Below are positions 1 through 4,697 of a stretch of 5,657 nt of DNA, in pieces. The stretch's first letter is position 1. Every line of letters begins with the position of its first letter. The position numbers and the translations under genes are program-made. Source of the stretch: Lachnospiraceae bacterium. Its GTDB lineage: Bacteria > Bacillota > Clostridia > Lachnospirales > Lachnospiraceae. The stretch covers positions 1 to 5,657 of the forward strand of contig JAILFQ010000160.1 in NCBI GenBank assembly GCA_024697505.1. The letters are read 5' to 3'. Under the pieces are notes generated by a model. That model had not been told where the DNA came from. It did not search any database and was given only the letters and a program-made list of their open reading frames with translations.

Positions 1-337
1 AAGACATTCTGTCCGCACCTCTTGCTCTTGAATATGCTGCGGCAAGAGGCGTAAGTTCTCCCATATCCTCTACCCAGTATATTTTCTTTTCTATATCCGT
101 AAGAGGAAGGCCTATAGCCGCACCTGCAGGTGAAACATGCTTAAATGATGTTGCTGCGGGAAGACCGGTTGCTTTTTTGAGTTCTCTTACAAGCTGCCAG
201 CCGTTAAAGGCATCCAAAAGATTAATGTAGCCCGGCTTACCGTTTAAAACCTTAATAGGAAGGTCTCCGTTTTCCATAAAGATCTTACTTGGTTTCTGGT
301 TTGGGTTACATCCGTACTTAAGTTCAAGTTCTTTCAT
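1..337 (-). CDS. purH: AICAR transformylase, stand-alone PurH C-terminal domain type (partial, 3' end cut by window edge)
   Basis: The first 112 codons are visible. The enzyme transfers a formyl group from 10-formyl-tetrahydrofolate to AICAR to give FAICAR, the penultimate step of IMP synthesis in the cytosol. Visible hallmarks are [10 protein letters not shown] at residues 7-16 (PurH family: RYGxNPHQ), [16 protein letters not shown] at 38-53, [11 protein letters not shown] at 64-74 holding the Lys66-His67 pair equivalent to the catalytic KH of PurH, and [10 protein letters not shown] at 103-112. In ordinary bifunctional PurH these motifs follow an N-terminal cyclohydrolase domain of about 200 residues; here the protein begins directly at the transformylase domain. 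The ATG at 335-337 is supported by GGGAGG six bases upstream. It lies 11 bases after the purO stop, so the two are surely co-transcribed. Family assignment is firm; total length cannot be seen. Confidence 0.93.
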   Translation of the reverse strand, partial: MKELELKYGCNPNQKPSKIFMENGDLPIKVLNGKPGYINLLDAFNGWQLVRELKKATGLPAATSFKHVSPAGAAIGLPLTDIEKKIYWVEDMGELTPLAAAYSRARGADRMS

Positions 338-343
338 TTTAAT

Positions 344-349
344 CCTCCC
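344..349 (-). promoter_or_regulatory. Ribosome binding site of the AICAR transformylase, touching the purO stop
   Basis: On the minus strand GGGAGG lies six bases before the ATG. Its first G is also the last base of the purO TAG stop codon (349-351). This near-overlap suggests that ribosomes finishing purO re-initiate on the transformylase, which would keep the two enzymes in proportion (inference). Confidence 0.8.
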
Positions 350-1065
350 TATTTTACGTTCTTGTTTATTATTCTTGTTTCATAGCTTCCGTTTTCTATG
401 TTTATGTATCTTACAAAAAGAGAAACTTTATTATCCTCGTTTAAATTCTCCCATACAAGGTTTGCAAAAGAATCTATGTCTCCTTTTATGTCTACCTTTG
501 TAGGTTCGCCTTCATAAGAAGGGAGCGGGTTTCCGTTGCCCATATAAGTATGAATAAAATGGCCTTCGCCTGCTTTTGCTTTACTGTAGGCATAAGTAAA
601 GCGCTGGCACACTGATGAGTCGTTGTCGTCACTCTTAAGAATAGAAAGTGCATAATCGTAAGAAGAATCGCAAACATTCATAACTCCGGAGATTCTGGGT
701 GTAAAATTAGGTGCATCCGGTTCAAATTCCCTGCTTCTTAAAGATTCTTCAAAAGTCTTTCCTTTACTGAGGCCCTCATAAACAGTATCTGTCTGGTCTC
801 CGTTTGTAACAATTGTAGTGTTCTTATAAACTCTTACAGGGGAATAAATAATGAGGCTTGGATCCTCAAGCTTTGAAGGGTCGTAAGCTTCCGTACGGAT
901 ACCTTCGCCGTCTGTAACAAAAATTCTGTTACGGCTGTTAGAGCTTCTTCCCATAATAAAATATGCTGTAACCGCATGCTTTCCATCTTCGGACATACCG
1001 ATTACAATTCCTCTTCCCGGGTATTCACAAGATGCCAGTTCCTTTGAAAGTGATGTGATCTTCAT
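349..1065 (-). CDS. purO: IMP cyclohydrolase, archaeal PurO type
   Basis: A 238-residue cytosolic protein predicted to close the FAICAR ring to IMP, the last step of de novo purine synthesis. It resembles the PurO family (IMP_cyclohyd), best known from methanogenic archaea, and not the MGS-like cyclohydrolase domain of PurH. Recognisable parts are [10 protein letters not shown] at residues 14-23, [16 protein letters not shown] at 34-49, [14 protein letters not shown] at 86-99 and FTPRISGV at 121-128, which match family motifs in the same order. It is somewhat longer than the roughly 200 residues usual in archaea. There is no signal peptide or membrane segment. The ATG at 1063-1065 follows AAGGAG with seven bases between. 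The next gene is an AICAR transformylase lacking a cyclohydrolase domain, so this protein supplies the missing activity. Recognition was by eye from motifs and context. Confidence 0.9.
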   Translation of the reverse strand: MKITSLSKELASCEYPGRGIVIGMSEDGKHAVTAYFIMGRSSNSRNRIFVTDGEGIRTEAYDPSKLEDPSLIIYSPVRVYKNTTIVTNGDQTDTVYEGLSKGKTFEESLRSREFEPDAPNFTPRISGVMNVCDSSYDYALSILKSDDNDSSVCQRFTYAYSKAKAGEGHFIHTYMGNGNPLPSYEGEPTKVDIKGDIDSFANLVWENLNEDNKVSLFVRYINIENGSYETRIINKNVK

Positions 1066-1102
1066 TCCTTTTCTCCTTATAATGAGGTTCTTCTTTGCGC
1101 TT

Positions 1103-1131
1103 ATGTTAACATCAAGAGAACGCTTTTACAA
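1103..1131 (-). promoter_or_regulatory. Possible promoter of the purO operon
   Basis: On the minus strand TTGTAA (1126-1131) and TAACAT (1103-1108) are separated by 17 bases, each matching four of six sigma-A consensus positions. Transcription would start near 1096, giving a leader of about 30 bases before purO. The -10 lies inside a perfect 10-bp palindrome, ATGTTAACAT (1103-1112), which could be an operator. No PurR box or purine riboswitch core was recognised. The rest of 1066-1213 shows no other feature. Confidence 0.4.
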
Positions 1132-1213
1132 TGGATTTTGCAAAGTATAAAAAATCATCAGCAAACTTATAAGTACAGTTAATCAATAAGACGGAATATA
1201 AAGTTAAGATTAT

Positions 1214-1256
1214 AAATACCCCCAAAACAAAGTTTTTCTCTGTTTTGGGGGTATTT
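1214..1256 (-). terminator. Intrinsic terminator after the amylase gene
   Basis: Perfect 16-bp inverted repeat with arms at 1214-1229 and 1241-1256 (AAATACCCCCAAAACA and its complement) and an 11-base loop. Read on the minus strand, the stem ends in GGGGGTATTT and continues ATAATCTT. This is U-rich but not a clean U-run. It lies about 40 bases after the amylase stop and before the purO promoter region, so it separates the two operons. In the plus direction there is no T-tract and no gene that would need it. Confidence 0.78.
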
Positions 1257-1295
1257 CTGTTACATCTGATTTAAATTTTTGTCCGGACAGATATT

Positions 1296-2834
1296 TTACT
1301 CTTCAATTTCGTAATCTGCGGAAAGTACTGCTATAGACCAGTAAGGCATTGTAAGAGCGCCTTTTTTATATGCAACCTTTCCCGCTTCGGGATCAGAATA
1401 AAGTGTTCCCAGTATTTCAAGATTCTCAGCAAAATCCGCTGTTGTAATAACAGATTCTTCTTTATTAAGGTTTATAACAATATAAACCGTTTTTCCCTTC
1501 CATGTTCTCTTAATAACACATACTTCACTGTTATCCTGAGAAACTATCTCACTTTCGCCTCTTGCAATTTCAGGCACGGCCGCTCTTAAATTGTAAGCCG
1601 CTTTATAGTAGTTTAAAAGGGAATCCGGGTCTTCAAGCTGTTCGTCCACGCAGGCAAGCTTATATTTTGCATAGGTCGTTCCCGGAGGGTTCTCCGTAAG
1701 TTCTTCATCATTCCAATACATGGCAATACGCTTATTAGGATCGTTTTCGGAACCCGTCATTCCTATTTCGTCACCGTAATAGACAAAAGTAGAGCCGGAC
1801 ATCATTGCAATAAGGCCTGCGCCCATCTTAAGTTTTGGAAGGCTCTTCGTACCAAGTATACTTGCCGTACGGTCTGTGTCGTGGTTGGCAAAGAAAGGTG
1901 CGGGCATTGTGTCGCCGTAAAGCTTTTCCACTTCTTCCACCGCAGTTGCCAGGTTCTTTCCCGTATTCTTTGCCGTACTGCCAAGAAGCTTTGCAAGATA
2001 GCCGGAAGACTGGGCGTAAGGGAAGGTAAATAAAGAATCCACTTCAGACTGGCAATATTGGCCTATAGTGTAGATGTTTTCCCAAACCTCACCCACTATA
2101 AATACATCTTCTTTATACTTTCTTGCGGTGTTCTCCACCCAGGTAAGAAACTCCACATTCTTTTTAACGCTTCCGGTGTAGTAGTTTGTGCAGGCATCCA
2201 GACGGAAACCGTCAACCCCCACATCCGTAAGCCAGAAATCCATAATCTTCTCTATTTCCGCTCTAACCTCTTCGTTATCCAGGTTAAGGTCAGGCATTGT
2301 AGAAGTAAATCTTGCTTCGTAATATTCTCCGTTTACACTGCTGTAGCCGCTTTTTGCCTTATCGGAGAAATTGTACCATTCTCTGTAAGGGGAATTCTCT
2401 TCGTAAACGGCACTCTTAAACCAAGGGTTCTGGGAAGAAGTGTGATTTAAAACAAGATCTATTATTACATTTATTCCTCTTTCGTGGGCAGCATCCAGAA
2501 AATCTCTGAATTCATCCATTGTTCCGTAAAGAGGGTCTATGGAATAATAATCGGTAACATCATACTTATGGTAAGACGGCGACGGCATAATAGGCATAAG
2601 CCATATACCGTTAAAACCCATCTCCTTAACATAATCAAGTTTTTCCGTCATTCCGAGAATGTCTCCGTAGCCATCCCCGTCAAAATCCGAAAAAGAATAA
2701 ACAAAAATCTCATAATAATTCCTGTAGGCATCATCTACAGGCTCTCCCGTAATGTTAACCTGCTCACTTCCACATGCGGCAAAACTAAACAGCATGGTGC
2801 AAATGATAGCAAATATCAGCGCTTTTTTCCTCAT
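1296..2834 (-). CDS. Surface lipoprotein alpha-amylase, glycoside hydrolase family 13
   Basis: A 512-residue enzyme predicted to hydrolyse alpha-1,4-glucosidic bonds in starch or maltodextrins outside the cell. Residues 1-20 form a signal peptide (MRKK then a hydrophobic run) ending in FAA before Cys21, a lipobox with an unusual Phe at -3. The (beta/alpha)8 barrel shows a calcium-type loop DFDGDGYGD (50-58), region I DLVLNH (126-131), MPDLN (180-184), region II GFRLDA with nucleophile Asp213, region III GEVW with acid/base Glu249, and region IV FFANHD with Asp319. All three catalytic residues are present. A beta-sandwich domain C probably covers about 425-505; no starch-binding module is seen. 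MPDLN is typical of the 'intermediary' subfamily GH13_36, which includes Halothermothrix AmyA, so that subfamily is my best guess. The ATG at 2832-2834 has AGGAG eight bases upstream and lies 17 bases after the Nudix stop. Exact substrate preference, including neopullulanase-like activity, cannot be read from sequence. Confidence 0.93.
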   Translation of the reverse strand: MRKKALIFAIICTMLFSFAACGSEQVNITGEPVDDAYRNYYEIFVYSFSDFDGDGYGDILGMTEKLDYVKEMGFNGIWLMPIMPSPSYHKYDVTDYYSIDPLYGTMDEFRDFLDAAHERGINVIIDLVLNHTSSQNPWFKSAVYEENSPYREWYNFSDKAKSGYSSVNGEYYEARFTSTMPDLNLDNEEVRAEIEKIMDFWLTDVGVDGFRLDACTNYYTGSVKKNVEFLTWVENTARKYKEDVFIVGEVWENIYTIGQYCQSEVDSLFTFPYAQSSGYLAKLLGSTAKNTGKNLATAVEEVEKLYGDTMPAPFFANHDTDRTASILGTKSLPKLKMGAGLIAMMSGSTFVYYGDEIGMTGSENDPNKRIAMYWNDEELTENPPGTTYAKYKLACVDEQLEDPDSLLNYYKAAYNLRAAVPEIARGESEIVSQDNSEVCVIKRTWKGKTVYIVINLNKEESVITTADFAENLEILGTLYSDPEAGKVAYKKGALTMPYWSIAVLSADYEIEE

Positions 2835-2851
2835 ATTTCCTTCTCCTGTTT

Positions 2852-3310
2852 TTAATAATCCTCTTCTTTTACCTCTACCAGTTTATCCCCTTCATAGGTA
2901 AGTTTTAAAGAAAAGAAGCCCTCATCTTTGAAAAGTTTGTTAAGAAAGATCCTGTCACCTTCCCAAAGTTCAAGGCCGAGAATATCCTCTTTTTTTATAA
3001 AATGCAGTTCACCCTCATTACACTCTTTAACTTCTCCTTCTTCACAAAGAGCCGTAAAAAGATGCATATATTCGGTTCCCCATTCATTTGAAACAAAAGT
3101 CACAATTCCTCTGAACTTCCAGGAAGCCGGTGTAAGTCCCGTTTCTTCCCTGACTTCCCTGAGCATACATTCTTCAGGACTTTCTCCCTCTTCAAACTTT
3201 CCTCCGACGCCTATCCACTTATTCTTATTTTCATCCTGCTTTTTCTTGTTTCTTAAAAGCATAAGATAGGCACCGCCTCTTTCGATATAAACAAGCGATG
3301 TATTCTTCAT
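2852..3310 (-). CDS. Nudix hydrolase, MutT/MTH1-like (probable 8-oxo-dGTP diphosphatase)
   Basis: A 152-residue cytosolic protein with a perfect Nudix box, GX5EX7REUXEEXGU, at residues 37-59: Gly37, Glu43, Arg51-Glu52, Glu55-Glu56, Gly58. The box coordinates the metal ions for hydrolysis of a nucleoside diphosphate linked to another group. KWIGVGGKFEEGES just before and in the box resembles the MTH1/NUDT1 subgroup (WNGFGGKVEEGE), which points to cleansing oxidised purine nucleotides, but Nudix substrates are hard to predict from sequence. There is no signal peptide. The ATG at 3308-3310 has GGGAG five bases upstream. The stop is 17 bases before the amylase start with no terminator between, so the two genes are probably one transcript, although their products act on opposite sides of the membrane. 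No confident promoter was found in 3345-3380. Confidence 0.92.
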   Translation of the reverse strand: MKNTSLVYIERGGAYLMLLRNKKKQDENKNKWIGVGGKFEEGESPEECMLREVREETGLTPASWKFRGIVTFVSNEWGTEYMHLFTALCEEGEVKECNEGELHFIKKEDILGLELWEGDRIFLNKLFKDEGFFSLKLTYEGDKLVEVKEEDY

Positions 3311-3321
3311 TTTTTCTCCCG

Positions 3322-3351
3322 CAGGACATGCGCACTTTGTCCTGTTTTTTT
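3322..3351 (+). terminator. Terminator-like hairpin pointing rightward, in the Nudix gene leader
   Basis: Arms CAGGACA (3322-3328) and TGTCCTG (3338-3344) form a 7-bp stem with a 9-base loop. On the plus strand they are followed by seven Ts (3345-3351), the form of an intrinsic terminator. No plus-strand gene ends here, so it may stop antisense transcripts. On the minus strand the same hairpin sits in the Nudix leader just before the GGGAG ribosome binding site, where it might affect translation or mRNA stability. Confidence 0.45.
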
Positions 3352-3379
3352 GTAATAATCATTTTAAAATATCGGGCAT

Positions 3380-3419
3380 AAAAAAACAACCGTAATCGCC
3401 ACATTAAACGATTACGGTT
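3380..3419 (-). terminator. Intrinsic terminator after the GGDEF gene
   Basis: Perfect 11-bp inverted repeat with arms 3388-3398 and 3409-3419 (AACCGTAATCG and its complement) and a 10-base loop. On the minus strand it is followed by G and then seven Ts (3386-3380). It begins five bases after the GGDEF stop codon (3424-3426). Stem, loop and U-run are all textbook, so transcription from the GGDEF gene should largely end here before the Nudix gene. Confidence 0.9.
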
Positions 3420-3423
3420 TTAA

Positions 3424-4539
3424 TTATCTGAAGTTCTGTCTTCTGTCATTACCGGTTTCTTTATAATACTCAGCCTTTGCTACGTACATTGCCTTCTCTG
3501 CTCTTGTTACCAGCTCGTCAATATTTTCATCCATTTTAAGGCTGGCACAGCCAACAGATACATAATAGCCATGTTCCTGAGTCATGTTCATAAACTCGGT
3601 CACCATCATATTAACTTTATGATGGTCAGTCTCGGATATGAAAGAAACAAACTCGTCTCCGCCTATTCTGTAAGTCATTTCTCCAAAAGTGTCTTTAAGC
3701 GCCTCGGCACAATACATTAACATCTCATCTCCGCTTTTGTGGCCATTCGCGTTATTAACACTGTGAAGACCGTTAACATCGGCGTAAATACAAGTAAGCT
3801 TTTCAGGCCTTTTTTCAGCAAATGCCTTTACCATATCCTCAAAACTTATTCTGTTAAAAAGCCCTGTAAGTATATCTGTTCTGCTAAGATATGTGGCAAC
3901 AATCCTGCTTTCCAGATTGGCCTCATCTGTCCTTGTAACGGAAAAGATAACCGTACTGACCGCTGCAAGCATAACTACCCTCGGAATCCCTTTAAAAAGA
4001 ATTATCCGAAGTTCCGCAGACTCAATAAATCCGGAACCCACATAGACCATACTTACATCGTAGCCCATGGCCTCAAGCAGGAACTCGTAATAATCCGCCT
4101 GCCAAAAGCCCAATCTGCAACTCAGTGAAGGAGTAAGAAGACCTATGATGCAGGTAACAACAATAACATAAAGAGTAAGCTTTTTGTTATGGTAATGAGC
4201 GGCAAAGGCGAGGGGCAGGGAAAGAACAAGTACAGAGAACTGCTCAAGTATCAAAACAACCAAAAAAACTTCCAAAAGAGTTATGGTCATAATAATATAC
4301 TTGGCCTTCTCGCGTCTTGCGAACTTCGGGTTATGTCCCAGAAAAAAAGCTATTCCTGTACCCACCACAACCGCTGCGGTCGCTGAACGCATAGCATATC
4401 CTTTAACATGGAATATTCCCAGTTCATTAATGATCCAGAAGAAGACTATGCATAACGATACCATAAGCAAAGTTGCAGATACATGTCTATTCGGTTTTAA
4501 TTCATTCTCTTCCAGGAGAATCTTATCTTCAATATTCAT
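3424..4539 (-). CDS. Membrane GGDEF protein, probable diguanylate cyclase
   Basis: With the start chosen here the protein has 371 residues. The N-terminal half has about six hydrophobic helices (roughly 20-44, 51-68, 81-99, 100-116, 121-138, 185-202), with a polar loop of about 45 residues between the last two that may face outward and sense a signal. I do not recognise this sensor as a named family. The C-terminal GGDEF domain holds DILTGLFNR (222-230), metal Asp254 in ADVNGLHSVNNANGH, GHKSGD, an intact RIGGDEF (291-297), and SVGCASL and EKAMYVAK. The expected reaction is two GTP to cyclic di-GMP. There is no RxxD inhibitory site at the usual place before GGDEF (TFGE occurs there), and the common FK is LH. 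The ATG at 4537-4539 has AGGA six bases upstream. The frame stays open to a TTG at 4633-4635, but that TTG lacks a ribosome binding site and falls in the -35 box. A terminator follows immediately. Confidence 0.88.
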   Translation of the reverse strand: MNIEDKILLEENELKPNRHVSATLLMVSLCIVFFWIINELGIFHVKGYAMRSATAAVVVGTGIAFFLGHNPKFARREKAKYIIMTITLLEVFLVVLILEQFSVLVLSLPLAFAAHYHNKKLTLYVIVVTCIIGLLTPSLSCRLGFWQADYYEFLLEAMGYDVSMVYVGSGFIESAELRIILFKGIPRVVMLAAVSTVIFSVTRTDEANLESRIVATYLSRTDILTGLFNRISFEDMVKAFAEKRPEKLTCIYADVNGLHSVNNANGHKSGDEMLMYCAEALKDTFGEMTYRIGGDEFVSFISETDHHKVNMMVTEFMNMTQEHGYYVSVGCASLKMDENIDELVTRAEKAMYVAKAEYYKETGNDRRQNFR

Positions 4540-4544
4540 TGGCA

Positions 4545-4550
4545 ATCCTA
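4545..4550 (-). promoter_or_regulatory. Ribosome binding site that fixes the GGDEF start
   Basis: TAGGAT on the minus strand places AGGA (4546-4549) six bases before the ATG at 4537-4539. The longer in-frame alternative, TTG at 4633-4635, is preceded only by the TTAAG repeats and has no purine-rich site, which decides for the shorter protein. Confidence 0.7.
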
Positions 4551-4606
4551 ATTTTTCCCGTAAAAAACGGAAATTTTGTAAGCCATCCCCTAAAGGACGC
4601 GGTCTT

Positions 4607-4635
4607 ATTGTAAACTCAATGAGCGTCCCATTCAA
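4607..4635 (-). promoter_or_regulatory. Sigma-A-type promoter of the GGDEF gene
   Basis: On the minus strand the -35 TTGAAT (4630-4635, four of six) and -10 TACAAT (4607-4612, five of six) are separated by exactly 17 bases. Transcription should start near 4600, giving a leader of about 60 bases. The -35 directly adjoins the 10-bp TTAAG repeat array upstream. No clear intrinsic terminator separates this promoter from the chemoreceptor stop at 4698, so read-through from that gene may also contribute. Confidence 0.72.
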
Positions 4636-4670
4636 CTTAAGAAATCTTAAGAAGTCTTAAGAATTCTTAA
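4636..4670 (-). repeat. 10-bp tandem repeat array (four TTAAG) abutting the -35 box, probable operator
   Basis: Read on the minus strand from 4670 down, TTAAG occurs four times at an exact 10-base period: TTAAGAATTC, TTAAGACTTC, TTAAGATTTC, then TTAAG, with consensus TTAAGANTTC. The last copy ends at the base before the -35. Three copies extend to the palindrome CTTAAG, and 4657-4670 is a perfect 14-bp palindrome, TTAAGAATTCTTAA. Repeats at one helical turn beside a -35 are typical of sites where activators such as response regulators bind side by side. An AT-rich UP-type element is the alternative. The binding protein is unknown. Confidence 0.75.
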
Positions 4671-4697
4671 TGTAAATACAAAAATACCTGAAATCCG

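Noticed and set aside
492..677. Minus-strand open frame of 61 codons inside purO, and a similar one at 1802-1996 inside the amylase
   Set aside because: Out-of-frame overlaps with well-supported genes on the same strand; no independent evidence.
1140..1213. Possible guanine/adenine riboswitch upstream of purO (a TATAATC on the minus strand near 1213-1207)
   Set aside because: Only the first few bases resemble the purine riboswitch core; the conserved loop sequences and three-way junction stems are not present.
1264..1292. Extra hairpin after the amylase stop (ATCTG/CAGAT, with palindrome TGTCCGGACA at 1280-1289)
   Set aside because: Only five base pairs over a long loop, and the palindrome has no loop of its own; the stronger 16-bp hairpin at 1214-1256 explains termination.
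2058..2450. Plus-strand open frame of 130 codons
   Set aside because: Lies entirely antisense to the conserved catalytic region of the amylase, has no ribosome binding site or recognisable domain; it is a shadow frame. The same holds for 1835-2029 and 2484-2855.
4540..4600. c-di-GMP riboswitch in the leader of the GGDEF gene
   Set aside because: The leader is too short and lacks the GEMM-I conserved blocks. A small CCGT/ACGG hairpin (4558-4570) is present but is not followed by a U-run and seems too weak to matter.
4283..4660. Plus-strand open frame of 125 codons over the GGDEF start and promoter
   Set aside because: Antisense to the membrane segments and promoter of the GGDEF gene, without a ribosome binding site or domain. 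The frames at 3739-4128, 4189-4386 and 2928-3269 are rejected for the same reason.
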